64,000 nucleotides of DNA from Paucibacter sp. KCTC 42545 (GTDB taxonomy: Bacteria; Pseudomonadota; Gammaproteobacteria; Burkholderiales; Burkholderiaceae_C), in contig NZ_CP013692.1 of NCBI RefSeq assembly GCF_001477625.1, positions 1,054,001 through 1,118,000 of the forward strand, written 5' to 3'. The notes below the pieces were generated by a model, which was not told the origin of the DNA, ran no database searches, and was given only the letters and a program-made list of their open reading frames with translations. Position numbers and translations under genes: made by a program. This document shows, in pieces, positions 43,408-52,159 of the stretch. Position 1 is the stretch's first letter. The number at the start of each line of letters is the position of its first letter.

Positions 43408-43994
43408 TTGTGATCGAACTGCTGCCAGTTCTTGCCCTTGTATTGCGCGTAGAAGGCCTTGATGGCCAGCATATCGGCTTCGATGTCGCCGCTGGGCTTG
43501 AACTGTGGCCCCAGGCCACTGAGCTTGCGCTCGTAGTCCATATAAGCCATCACGATGGGCACCTGCGCCTCGTGGGCAATCCAGTAAAAGCCGGTCTTCC
43601 AGTAGCGCGTCTTGCTGCGCGTGCCTTCGGGCGGAACGATCAGTTGCACCGGGCCATCGGCCGCACGCAGGGCCGCGGCCGAAGCGGCGACCAAGTTGCT
43701 GGACTGCTCGCGGTTGACCTCGATGCCACCCAGCCAGCGCATCACGCCGCCGAAGGGGAAGCGAAAGATTTGCCGCTTGCCCATCCAGTAGATGTTCAGG
43801 CGCAGCGCAAAGGCAACCATCAAGGTGTAGGGCAGATCCCAGTTGCTGGTGTGGGGGGCGGCGATCAACACGCTTTTGTGTTGCTCGGGTGTCAGCGCGC
43901 CTTCGATCTTCCAGCCGGTGAGTTTGAGAAAACCAATCGACAAGGTGCGCAGCACGGTGTTGACGATAGGTGTGGTGAAAATGGTTCTGTGCAT
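43404..43994 (-). CDS. PlsC-like lysophospholipid acyltransferase
   Basis: This 196-residue membrane-associated acyltransferase has the catalytic HX4D box as HTSNWD near residue 48 and the substrate-binding motif [21 protein letters not shown]. It belongs to the short PlsC-like family that acylates lysophospholipids or other glycerol-type acceptors; the substrate is unknown. A paralogue with the same HTSNWD box lies at the right edge of the window. It is cotranslated with the VF530 gene. Confidence 0.88.
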   Translation of the reverse strand: MHRTIFTTPIVNTVLRTLSIGFLKLTGWKIEGALTPEQHKSVLIAAPHTSNWDLPYTLMVAFALRLNIYWMGKRQIFRFPFGGVMRWLGGIEVNREQSSNLVAASAAALRAADGPVQLIVPPEGTRSKTRYWKTGFYWIAHEAQVPIVMAYMDYERKLSGLGPQFKPSGDIEADMLAIKAFYAQYKGKNWQQFDHK

Positions 43995-44105
43995 GGTGAG
44001 CCGCGGAGCGGGCGAAACTGGCGAAACAGGCGCAAGGGCCGAAGAAGGGCGCTTGCATGCCCTAGGAAGGGGAGGATTATCTCGCGCCAGCGTTGGCGTT
44101 CAAAA

Positions 44106-44132
44106 TGGAATGCCTCAATATGAGGCATTCCA
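44106..44132. repeat. Perfect 12-bp inverted repeat
   Basis: TGGAATGCCTCA (44106-44117) and its exact complement TGAGGCATTCCA (44121-44132) are separated by ATA. On the minus strand the hairpin is followed by TTTTG. It could be an operator for a dimeric regulator, a leader hairpin of the acyltransferase transcript, or a mobile-element remnant. None is proven. Confidence 0.75.
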
Positions 44133-44189
44133 GGGTTTGCGCTTTGGTGTCAATCACTTAGCGACGGCGTGCGCAGGCTATGCACGGAC

Positions 44190-44210
44190 TTGTCCACAGC
44201 CACTGTGGAC
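44190..44210. repeat. DnaA-box-like palindrome
   Basis: TTGTCCACA (44190-44198) faces TGTGGAC (44204-44210), forming GTCCACAG-CCA-CTGTGGAC. The left box is a one-mismatch DnaA box of the kind used in many origins and titration sites. Confidence 0.5.
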
Positions 44211-44369
44211 GATGGGCAGTGGCCTGTGCGCGCCGCGGTGTCTTGGCTTGGTGCGCTTCGCCGCGCAGGTGTGCACAGCAGCGGTGCGCGCTCTGCGCAC
44301 CCCTTGAACATAGGGGGGCTAGGGAATTCGACGGGGTGAGCGGCGACGCGTGCGTCCTAGACTGTTTGC

Positions 44370-46133
44370 ATGGAATACGTCCTTAGGCAGCAAGTTCTGG
44401 AAGGTCTGGAGCAGGGGCTCGAGGCGGCGGCAGGTGTGTCACGCCTGCATACCTTGTTGAGCTTGGCCTGGCATTTGCGGCAACGCGATAGCCGGCGTGC
44501 CGAGACCTTGTTGGCTGAGTTCAGGCGCTGGCTGCCGCGCCATCGACTGCCGCTTGCTGAGGCCAATGCCGTGATGGCGCGTGCGGCCTTGGTAGCCTGC
44601 GAAACCGCCTGCCTTTTTGGGCGTATGGCCGATGCTCAAGCCGAGTTGGATCAGGCCCGCAATCATCTGCGGCCTAGTGTTGATGCGCATGCGTCGGGCG
44701 ATGCTTTTTTAGCTGAGGCCTTGCTGGCCAAGCTCAGCGGGGATCGTGAGCGCGAAGTGCATGCGCTGGAGTCGGCTTTGGCGTGTTTTGCCCAGTCATC
44801 GGATCGCCAGCGCTGGGGCATTGCCGCGGGCATGCTGGCTTGCGATCGTGGCACCTCGCATGCGAGTCCGGGGCCGGTTCCTCAAGAAGAAGTGGACTCG
44901 TGCAACGCGGCCGAGCAGGCCTTTGCGCTGGCCGCGCAGGCCTTCCCTTTGTGCTTGCGTCAACCCGCCGAAGCCGCGCAGCTGTTCAATCGCTCAGCGG
45001 CCTTGGCGCTGGACATGGGCTTGCTGCGCTTCCATTGCATCATGAGCATGAATGCCAGCAATGCTTGCTTGGCCTTGGGCGATATGGAGGCGTCCGCCCA
45101 GTGCTTTGAGGCGCCGGCGCACCGCGCCCGCCAAACTGGCTGGCCCCTGTTGATGGGCATGACGCAGACCCAGGTCGGCCGGGTTTTGCGCCACCTGGGC
45201 CGGCATCAGGAAAGCCTGGCGGCGCTGAATGAGGCGCTGCTGCAAATGCGCGGCTTGCCGCAGGGGCAGGGTAAAGCTTTTGCCTGCAGTGAGCTGGCTT
45301 TCACCTTGCATGCCCTGGGACAGGTGCGGGAATCGGTCGATGTGATGTGGGAGGCCATCCAGCTCTTCCGTGCCGGCTGCGCGATGGCCAACCTGGCCAT
45401 GACTTTGGCCCGGCAGGCCCATGCTCTGGCGCAGCTGGGGCAAATCGATGCAAGCATGGTGGCGCTGCAAGAAGCGCAGGCGCTGAGCGAGCGTTTTGGC
45501 TGCCCGCTGGTGGATGTGGAAATCAGCGGTGCCCTGGCGGAGTTGCACCGCCGCGGCGCGCAGAACCTGCCGGCGCCGGCCGGCATGACTGCACCTACCG
45601 CCACCATTCACTATGCGGAATCGGCGCTGGACCGGGGCCGGCTGATCCGCGGCTGGCGGCCGCCGGCCGCCTTGCTGGACTATCTGGCCGATGCGTGTGC
45701 GGAGGCCGATCAGATGCGCCAAGCTTATGCCTATTCGCGCCAAGCCCGGCTGGCGCATGTGCAGGACGGGGGCGGGCGGCTCAGGAACCCGCGGGCGCTC
45801 TTGCAGGTGCTGGGCGTGCAGATGGCCACCAAGCCGCAGGACACGGGGCCTCCTGCGGCTCAGGCCGTGGCTGCTGCTCGCGCAGCTCCGCCGGTGCCGC
45901 TGCTTCCGTCAGCGCCATCGCAACAAATGGACTTGCTGACCCGCAAAGAGCAGGCCGTCTTGCAACTGCTGGCGCGCAATTACTCGAACAAGGAAATTGC
46001 GCAGGCCATGGGCGTCGGGGCTGAAACGGTGAAATGGCACCTCAAAGGCATGTTCAGCAAACTCGAAGCCTGTTCCCGCAAACATGCGGTGACGCGGGCG
46101 CGCACGCTGGGCATGTTGCAGTATCCGGATTGA
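44370..46133 (+). CDS. TPR-containing LuxR-family transcriptional regulator
   Basis: This 587-residue protein has a long alpha-helical repeat region (about residues 10-480), with TPR-like pairs such as RRAETLLAEFRRWLP, MEASAQCFEAPAHRARQ and RHQESLAALNEALLQM. A C-terminal LuxR helix-turn-helix follows (LLTRKEQAVLQLLARNYSNKEIAQAMGVGAETVKWHLK). It resembles the C-terminal half of MalT-type regulators but has no STAND ATPase domain and no receiver. Ligand and targets are unknown. The -10-like TAGACT is so close to ATG 44370 that the message may be leaderless. Confidence 0.85.
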   Translation: MEYVLRQQVLEGLEQGLEAAAGVSRLHTLLSLAWHLRQRDSRRAETLLAEFRRWLPRHRLPLAEANAVMARAALVACETACLFGRMADAQAELDQARNHLRPSVDAHASGDAFLAEALLAKLSGDREREVHALESALACFAQSSDRQRWGIAAGMLACDRGTSHASPGPVPQEEVDSCNAAEQAFALAAQAFPLCLRQPAEAAQLFNRSAALALDMGLLRFHCIMSMNASNACLALGDMEASAQCFEAPAHRARQTGWPLLMGMTQTQVGRVLRHLGRHQESLAALNEALLQMRGLPQGQGKAFACSELAFTLHALGQVRESVDVMWEAIQLFRAGCAMANLAMTLARQAHALAQLGQIDASMVALQEAQALSERFGCPLVDVEISGALAELHRRGAQNLPAPAGMTAPTATIHYAESALDRGRLIRGWRPPAALLDYLADACAEADQMRQAYAYSRQARLAHVQDGGGRLRNPRALLQVLGVQMATKPQDTGPPAAQAVAAARAAPPVPLLPSAPSQQMDLLTRKEQAVLQLLARNYSNKEIAQAMGVGAETVKWHLKGMFSKLEACSRKHAVTRARTLGMLQYPD

Positions 46134-46156
46134 GCCGACTCAGGTCGCTTGCCAGG

Positions 46157-46188
46157 GCGCGGATTCGAACACCGCGCTGAGTCTTTCT
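46157..46188 (+). terminator. Weak hairpin after LuxR gene
   Basis: GCGCGG (46157-46162) pairs with CCGCGC (46172-46177), then TGAGTCTTTCTT. The T-rich tail is broken, so this is only a possible terminator. Confidence 0.3.
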
Positions 46189-46294
46189 TGCCATAGAGCT
46201 GATTTGCGTGTTGGAGCGCACCACCTTCCGCCCATCTGCCGCCCACCAGCTGCTCAGCAGGCGCTAAGCTGCCGGCTTTGCCGACTCTCCGCCC

Positions 46295-48214
46295 ATGCCC
46301 ACCATGCTGCAAGCCGCCCGCGACTACTTCAATCAGCTGAACGAGCGTTACAACTTGGTTCACAAGACCAAGGAGGAGCTGTTCTGGGCCACGTATATGG
46401 CCACCTCCGCGGATCAAGCCGGCTTCGCCGCGGCAGAGCAGGCCTTCAAGGCTTTCATCTCCGACCCCGAACAGCTGACACTGACGAGCAGCCATCTGGC
46501 GCAGCTGGAGCGGCTGGCGCAAGCACAACCAGCGCCGCAGCAGCAAGCCGACGAGCTTGCCGCCCTGCAACACGGCCTGCGCGGCTGGCTGGCCTTGTTC
46601 GAAGCCAATATCGTGGACAAGGAGGAGGGGCGAGTCTTGATGCAGGCCTTGATCGAGGCCGAAGCGGCCTTGTTCGCGAACAAGCGCGAGCTGCAGATCA
46701 AGCATTTGAACGAGCGCGGGGAGGCGGAAGTGGCCTCGCTGTCCATGCTGGCCACAAATGCCGCCACCAACCCGGTGGAGGCCTATCGGCGCAGCTCCTT
46801 CGAGGGCTTTGAGCAGATCGAGGCCTGGGTGCTGGCCAATGGCTTGCTGGACATCATCAAGCTGCGCAACCGCCTGGCCCGGGCGCTGGGGTTCAGCAAT
46901 TATTTCGAACTCAAGCTGCGCAAGAACGAGCGCATGACGCCGGCCGCGCTGATGGCCATCCTCGATGACTTTGTGCAGCGCACGCAGGCCGCTCATGAGC
47001 GTTGCCTGGCCGACTTGCGCGCTCGCTTTGGTGAGCAGGCCTTGCAGCCCTGGAGTCTGCGCTTTCACAGCAGCGGCGATGTGATCCGCCGCATGGACGC
47101 CTACATGCCTTTCGGCCCGGCGCTGCGGCGTTGGGTGGAGAGCTTCAAGCGCCTGGGCATTGGCTATCGCGGCGCCACCTTGCAGCTCGATTTGTTGGAG
47201 CGGCCGGGCAAATATCAAAACGGCTTTTGCCACAGCCCCGTGCCTTGCTACCTGGACGCGCAGGGCCGCTGGGTGCCGGCCGCCGTCAACTTCACCGCCA
47301 CTGCCAAACCCGATCAGCTGGGCAGCGGCCTGCGCGGCATCAACACCTTGTTCCACGAGGGCGGGCATGCGGCGCATATGTCGAATGTGGCGCAAAACTC
47401 GCCGTGCTTCGCCCAGGAGTTCGCGCCCACCTCGATGGCTTATGCCGAGACGCAGTCGATGTTCTGCGACAGCCTTTTGAACGATGCCGATTGGCTCAAG
47501 CGTTATGCCAAGAATGCGGCTGGCGAAGCCATGCCGGACGAGCTGATCCACGCCCGCATCGCCAGCAGCCAGCCGATGCGCGCTTTTGAAGAACGCTCGA
47601 TTGCCGTCGTGCCCTACTTCGAGGCCGCGCTCTACGCCATGGCGGATGAGGAATTGACGGCCGACGCCGTGCTGGCCCTGGCCCGCGCCACCGAGCTGCG
47701 GGTGCTGGGCGTGGTCAGCCCACGGCCCATGCTGGCGATTCCGCATCTGCTCAACCAGGAATCGGCGGCCTCTTACCAGGGCTATTTATTGGCCCATATG
47801 GCGGTCTATCAGACGCGCGCGCATTTCCTGAAGCAGCACGGCTATCTGTGCGACAACCCGGCCATCGGACCGGCTTTGCGTGAGCATTTCTGGGTGCCCG
47901 GCAACAGCATCGACCACGACGCCACGCTGCGCAGCCTGACCGGCGAGGGCTTCTCGGCCCGCTATCTGGCCGAGGCCTGCAATGAGTCGGTGACTGAGGC
48001 CTGGGCGCGTGAACAGCGCAGTTTGGCCGCCGCTGAGGCCCGTGTCCAATCGCCTGTACAGGCACCGCTTGCGCATTCCTCCCTGGATGCGCAGATCCGC
48101 GTGATCCATGGGGCTGAGCTGATCGCCGACAATATGCAGGGTGACGACGCCATGTGTGCGGCCTTTGAGGGCTGGGTGGCGCGGCACTTTCCCGCCTCTC
48201 CAGCCCTGCCGTGA
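46295..48214 (+). CDS. M3-family zinc metallopeptidase (oligoendopeptidase-like)
   Basis: This 639-residue cytoplasmic protein has the zinc motif HEGGH at 354-358 and a likely third ligand E385 in MAYAETQS, the gluzincin layout of M3 peptidases (thimet oligopeptidase, PepF). Other M3-like parts are YQNGFCHSPVPCYLDAQG and INTLFHEGGHAAHMS. It lacks a signal peptide and probably degrades short peptides. The final 60 residues are less conserved. It starts a tight rightward operon whose next gene begins inside its stop codon. Confidence 0.88.
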   Translation: MPTMLQAARDYFNQLNERYNLVHKTKEELFWATYMATSADQAGFAAAEQAFKAFISDPEQLTLTSSHLAQLERLAQAQPAPQQQADELAALQHGLRGWLALFEANIVDKEEGRVLMQALIEAEAALFANKRELQIKHLNERGEAEVASLSMLATNAATNPVEAYRRSSFEGFEQIEAWVLANGLLDIIKLRNRLARALGFSNYFELKLRKNERMTPAALMAILDDFVQRTQAAHERCLADLRARFGEQALQPWSLRFHSSGDVIRRMDAYMPFGPALRRWVESFKRLGIGYRGATLQLDLLERPGKYQNGFCHSPVPCYLDAQGRWVPAAVNFTATAKPDQLGSGLRGINTLFHEGGHAAHMSNVAQNSPCFAQEFAPTSMAYAETQSMFCDSLLNDADWLKRYAKNAAGEAMPDELIHARIASSQPMRAFEERSIAVVPYFEAALYAMADEELTADAVLALARATELRVLGVVSPRPMLAIPHLLNQESAASYQGYLLAHMAVYQTRAHFLKQHGYLCDNPAIGPALREHFWVPGNSIDHDATLRSLTGEGFSARYLAEACNESVTEAWAREQRSLAAAEARVQSPVQAPLAHSSLDAQIRVIHGAELIADNMQGDDAMCAAFEGWVARHFPASPALP

Positions 48215-48720
48215 TCCCGCCTCTCAAATATCTCAGTGGCTATTCGCCCGAACTGCAAGCCCAGGTCCATCAGCTGATTGCCAGTGACCGCCTGGGCGCC
48301 ACCTTGGCGCGGCGCTACCCCGAAGTCAACGAGGTGCGCAGCGACACGGCCTTGTTCGACTACACCCAAGCCCTCAAGCAGCGCTTTTTGCGCAGCTCGG
48401 AGCCGCTGGCCAAGGTTTGCTTTGATGCCAAATTAAAGGTCATCCAGCATGCCCTGGGCACCCATACCCGCGCCTCGCGGGTGCAGGGCAGCAAGCTCAA
48501 GGCCAAGCGCGAGATTCGCGTGGCTACGCTATTCCGTGAGGCGCCGGCAGAGTTTTTGAAAATGATCGTGGTGCATGAGTTGGCGCACCTGAAGGAGTTG
48601 GATCACAACAAGGCCTTTTATCAACTCTGCCAGCATATGGAGCCCAATTACGGACAGCTGGAGTTTGATCTGCGCCTGTATCTGACCCATCTGGACTTGC
48701 AAGCCGGGAGTGCCGCATGA
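48211..48720 (+). CDS. YgjP-like M48 metallopeptidase-fold protein
   Basis: This 169-residue protein has the zinc motif HELAH (VVHELAHLKELDHNKAFYQLC, about residue 122) of the YgjP/DUF45 family. Members have been linked to nucleotide pyrophosphohydrolysis as well as a peptidase-like fold, so the reaction is uncertain. The start is GTG 48211, overlapping the M3 stop by four bases (GTGA). Its own stop overlaps the dusC ATG in the same way. Confidence 0.85.
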   Translation: MIPPLKYLSGYSPELQAQVHQLIASDRLGATLARRYPEVNEVRSDTALFDYTQALKQRFLRSSEPLAKVCFDAKLKVIQHALGTHTRASRVQGSKLKAKREIRVATLFREAPAEFLKMIVVHELAHLKELDHNKAFYQLCQHMEPNYGQLEFDLRLYLTHLDLQAGSAA

Positions 48721-49730
48721 TTTTGCTGGCGCCGATGGAAGGCCTGCTCGACCACATGCTGCGCGACGCGCTGACGCAGGTGGGCGGGGTGGACCGCTGT
48801 GTCTCCGAGTTCATCCGCATCACCGATATGTTGATGCCTAACCGTGTCTTCACCCGCATCGTGCCGGAGCTGCTCAACGGCGGCATGACGGCGGCCGGGG
48901 TGCCGGTGCGCGCCCAGCTGCTGGGCTCGGACGTGAACTGCATGGCTGAGAACGCGGCCAAGCTGGCGGCCCTGGGGCCAGCTGGCATTGATTTGAACTT
49001 CGGCTGCCCGGCCAAATGCGTCAATTTGCATCGGGGCGGGGCGGTGCTGCTGGACGAACCCGAGTTGATAGGCCAAATCGTCGCGGCCGTGCGCCGCGCC
49101 ATGCCGGCCGAAATGCCCTTGTCCGCCAAGATGCGCCTGGGCTATATGGACTATTCCCGCACCCTGGACTGCGCGCTGGCGATGGTGGAAGCCGGCGCCG
49201 AAGAGTTGGTGATCCATGCCCGCAGCAAGGCCGATGGCTACAAGCCGCCCGCTTACTGGGACCGCATTGCTGAGGTGCGCGCGGCGGTGGGCGTGCCGGT
49301 GGTCGCCAATGGCGAGATCTGGACCCCGGCCGACGCCGCCAATTGCCGTGCACAAAGCGGCTGCGACGATTTGATGCTGGGCCGCGGCATGGTGGCCAAC
49401 CCGGGCCTGGCCTTGGCGATCCGCAACCCCGATGCGGCGCCGCTGACATGGGCACAGCTGCTGCCCCTGATGCAGGTGTTTTTCGCCCAGGTGCAGCGCC
49501 ATGTGGCGCATCGCCACCAGGCCGGCCGGCTCAAGCAATGGCTGCACTATTTGCGCCGACATTACCCCGAGGCTGAAGAAGCCTATCTGCGCCTGCGCAC
49601 CCTCAACTCACCCGAGGAGCTGGCGCTGCAGATGTTCGGCCCGGCGCCCTTGCAGCCGGTGGCGCAAGCGCGGGTGGAAGTGAGCGAGCCGGCCGGCGAG
49701 TTGGAACAGGAAGAAAGCTGCATCGCATGA
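48717..49730 (+). CDS. dusC: tRNA-dihydrouridine(16) synthase DusC
   Basis: This 337-residue FMN enzyme reduces uridine in the tRNA D-loop. It has the Dus start LLAPMEGLLDHMLRD, the catalytic cysteine C97 in LNFGCPAKC, and GLMLGRGMVANPGL-like FMN-phosphate binding (DLMLGRGMVANPGLAL). PMEG rather than PMAG and the 330-340 length favour DusC over DusA or DusB. It is third in the overlapping operon and ends in an ATGA overlap with yciH. Confidence 0.92.
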   Translation: MILLAPMEGLLDHMLRDALTQVGGVDRCVSEFIRITDMLMPNRVFTRIVPELLNGGMTAAGVPVRAQLLGSDVNCMAENAAKLAALGPAGIDLNFGCPAKCVNLHRGGAVLLDEPELIGQIVAAVRRAMPAEMPLSAKMRLGYMDYSRTLDCALAMVEAGAEELVIHARSKADGYKPPAYWDRIAEVRAAVGVPVVANGEIWTPADAANCRAQSGCDDLMLGRGMVANPGLALAIRNPDAAPLTWAQLLPLMQVFFAQVQRHVAHRHQAGRLKQWLHYLRRHYPEAEEAYLRLRTLNSPEELALQMFGPAPLQPVAQARVEVSEPAGELEQEESCIA

Positions 49731-50113
49731 GCAAGTCAAACAATAAATCTCTCTCTGGCCTGGGCGCGCTGAGCGGCCTGGTCTATTCCACCGAAACCGG
49801 TCGCACCTGCCCGGAATGCCGCCAGGCCAAGGCCGACTGCCGCTGCGGCCGCCCGGTGCTGCCCAAGGGCGACGGCATTGTGCGCGTCTCGCGCGAAACC
49901 AAGGGCCGCGCCGGCAAGGGCGTCACCCTGGTCAAAGGTGTGCTGCTGGCCGAGCCCGAGCTGATTGCTCTGGGCAAGGAGCTGAAGGCCGCTTGCGGCT
50001 CCGGCGGCACCGTCAAAGACGGCGTGATCGAGGTGCAGGGCGACCACCGCGAGCGGGTGATTGAGTTGTTGAAGAAAAAAGGCACTTGGACGGTCAAGCA
50101 AGCCGGCGGTTGA
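49727..50113 (+). CDS. yciH: SUI1/eIF1-like translation factor YciH
   Basis: This 128-residue protein has an N-terminal cysteine cluster (TCPECRQAKADCRCG, residues 25-39, possibly metal-binding) and a C-terminal SUI1 fold (GRAGKGVTLVKGVLL, SGGTVKDGVIEVQGDHRERVIELLKKKG). E. coli YciH resembles eIF1 and affects initiation fidelity. It ends the M3-ygjP-dusC-yciH operon, a set with a translation theme in its last two genes. Confidence 0.92.
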   Translation: MSKSNNKSLSGLGALSGLVYSTETGRTCPECRQAKADCRCGRPVLPKGDGIVRVSRETKGRAGKGVTLVKGVLLAEPELIALGKELKAACGSGGTVKDGVIEVQGDHRERVIELLKKKGTWTVKQAGG

Positions 50114-50168
50114 GGCCTCGGGCCCATGCTTGGCTGATGGCCACAGGCCGGCTTCGAGCAGGCGCCGA

Positions 50169-51935
50169 TCAGCGGGGCTGAATCGGTAGGCTCAGCGTGA
50201 ATCGCGCGCCATGCCCCAGCTTGGAGTGCACGCTCAGCTGGCCCTTCATCAACTCGGCCAGGCCACGCGACAAGGCCAGGCCTAGGCCGGTGCCGCCATG
50301 TTCGGTGCTGATCAGCGCATGGGCTTGGCGGAACTTTTCAAAGATGGTCTGCTGCACGTTCGCGGGAATGCCCGGCCCGGTGTCGTCCACATGAAAGACG
50401 ATGCAGCCGGGCTGCATTTCCGCCGACAGCGTCACGCTGCCCTCGGTGGTGAATTTGATGGCGTTGGAGAGCAGGTTGTTGAGGATCTGCTTGAGCCGCA
50501 AGCTGTCGCAATTCAAGGTGGCCGGCAGCGTCTCGTCGATGCGAACCTGCAGGTCCAGGCCCTTGTTGCCGGCCGAGATGGCAAAGAAATCGGCGCAGCC
50601 CTGCAATAGGGCGCGAGGGTCCACCACTTCCTGATTCAGCCGCATGCCGCCGGCCTCAACCTTGGCGAGGTCAAGAATCTCGGTCAGCAGGGTGCTGAGG
50701 TGTTCGGCACCTTTGCGGATCAAGCCGGCCTGCTTGCGGAATTTAGGGTCCTCCAGCCGCTGCTCCATCAACTCGGCAAAACCGCGAATACTGGTCAGGG
50801 GCGTGCGCAACTCGTGTGACATGGCCGCCAGGAACTCGCTCTTGGCCTGGTTGGCTGCCTGGGCTTGAGCCTCGCTGCGGCGCAGGGCGGCGGTGCTGCG
50901 TTCTTGCCGCCGCAGGCTGCTCACCAGGCCGGCGGCGGCGGCCGTGATCAGAAGGCTGAGCAGCAAGGTCAGCACCACGGTCGCAATGGCGGCGTTGCGC
51001 CAGTGCGCCAGCGCCTCATCTTGGCCCACCGAAATCAGCAGATAGAGCGGGTACTTGTTGGTATGGCGGGAGGTGACGAGGCGCGCGACGCCATCGACCG
51101 AGCCGTAGCCGATCAAGCTGGCTTCCTCCTTGCCCAAGGCTTGCAGGGCAAAGGCCGAATTGGGCGGCAAGGCGGCGCCCTGTTTGGCGGCCTTGCCGCC
51201 AATCACCCGTGCGCGGATGACCAGGTCGTGGCCGATCAAGGTCACGCCACCCTCGCGCCCCAGGTCAACGCGCCGGAACACTTCTTCAAAATAGCTGGGG
51301 TCCAGCGAGGCCACGACCACGCCCAGCAAACGGCCCCTGGGGTCGGTGATGCGCCGGGACAGCTGGATGGTCCATTTATTCGACACCTTGCCCAGCACTG
51401 GCGTGCTGATGTAGAGGTCATCCGGCTGCGCCAGCGGCGCCAGTAGCGGCATCGATTGCGGGGACAGGTGGATCCGCACGTGATCACGGCCGGAGAGATC
51501 AATGCCGGCCGACTTTTTTCCTGCGGGGTCCAGATTGGTGGCCACCAGGCGCCCGCTCACATCCAGCCAAGCCAGTTGGGCCAAGATCTTGGGTGCAAGG
51601 CCCGTCTCATTGGCAAAGCGCACCAGATCGTCCGGCTCCGCCCGGCCGCTGGCAATCCCGTCGCGGGCGCGCAGGGTGGCTTGGTTGCTGGCTTCGAGCA
51701 CGCGCTCGGTCTGCTCCTCAAAAGCACGGGCCAGATTGGCGTTTTGCTGGAACTGGTTGTCGATGGCGTCTTGGCGACGCAGCCAGAGCAGGCTGCTGAT
51801 CGAGATCCAGGCCAGCACAATCACCAACGCGGCAATCAGCATCACCCGGCGCTGCAGGCGCAGTGCCTGGACTTCGGCCCGGTTATCGAGCTCGAGGGTG
51901 GAGGGCATCGGCGGCGCGACGTCGGCTTCTGTCAT
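50169..51935 (-). CDS. Cache-domain membrane histidine kinase
   Basis: This 588-residue sensor kinase has membrane helix 1 (MLIAALVIVLAWISISSLLWL, residues 33-53), a periplasmic double-Cache region (about 55-310, with GRDHVRIHLSP and GRLLGVVVASLDPSYFEEVF), membrane helix 2 (TVVLTLLLSLLITAAAAGLV), a HisKA domain (EFLAAMSHELRTPLTSIRGFAELME) and a HATPase (NNLLSNAIKFT, DTGPGIP, GTGLGLALSRGLAELM). It lacks a receiver, and no cognate regulator is adjacent. It is divergent from dbpA across 224 bases. Confidence 0.92.
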   Translation of the reverse strand: MTEADVAPPMPSTLELDNRAEVQALRLQRRVMLIAALVIVLAWISISSLLWLRRQDAIDNQFQQNANLARAFEEQTERVLEASNQATLRARDGIASGRAEPDDLVRFANETGLAPKILAQLAWLDVSGRLVATNLDPAGKKSAGIDLSGRDHVRIHLSPQSMPLLAPLAQPDDLYISTPVLGKVSNKWTIQLSRRITDPRGRLLGVVVASLDPSYFEEVFRRVDLGREGGVTLIGHDLVIRARVIGGKAAKQGAALPPNSAFALQALGKEEASLIGYGSVDGVARLVTSRHTNKYPLYLLISVGQDEALAHWRNAAIATVVLTLLLSLLITAAAAGLVSSLRRQERSTAALRRSEAQAQAANQAKSEFLAAMSHELRTPLTSIRGFAELMEQRLEDPKFRKQAGLIRKGAEHLSTLLTEILDLAKVEAGGMRLNQEVVDPRALLQGCADFFAISAGNKGLDLQVRIDETLPATLNCDSLRLKQILNNLLSNAIKFTTEGSVTLSAEMQPGCIVFHVDDTGPGIPANVQQTIFEKFRQAHALISTEHGGTGLGLALSRGLAELMKGQLSVHSKLGHGARFTLSLPIQPR

Positions 51936-52147
51936 GGCATCCCTGGGTGGCTGCGACCTTGGGCATGAACCCCGGACGCGCTGGCTCGGGGCAAGACGAG
52001 ACGGCGTGCCACGTCGGTGCGCGCTGTATGCCGTCTAGTCTTGATGATAGCCAGACAATGGCCGCCGAATTGGCGTTTATTGCCCATGTTCTTGCTGTCA
52101 AAAGAACGGAAAGAAGCGCAAAAAACCGTCCACTGCGGCCAAGCAGG

Positions 52148-52153
52148 GATAAT
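52148..52153 (+). promoter_or_regulatory. Possible -10 element of dbpA
   Basis: GATAAT ends only 6 bases before ATG 52160, so transcription would start at or next to the start codon. No strong ribosome site lies between them. A leaderless message is possible. Confidence 0.35.
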
Positions 52154-52159
52154 CAGTCG

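Larger units (their letters stand above)
43995..44369. other. Divergent intergenic region, acyltransferase / LuxR regulator
   Basis: This 375-base gap holds a perfect 12+12 inverted repeat at 44106-44132, a CACTTAGCG octamer at 44155-44163, a DnaA-box-like palindrome at 44190-44210, and the element CCCCTTGAACATAGGGGGG at 44300-44318. A possible -10 TAGACT at 44358-44363 lies 6 bases before the LuxR start. No gene is evident in it. Confidence 0.55.

Noticed and set aside
46150..46180. tRNA-like T-arm on the minus strand (GTTCGAATCC) after the LuxR gene
   Set aside because: The stem is 6 bp with a 9-base loop, not 5 bp with 7, and no acceptor, D or anticodon arms are found at the right distances.
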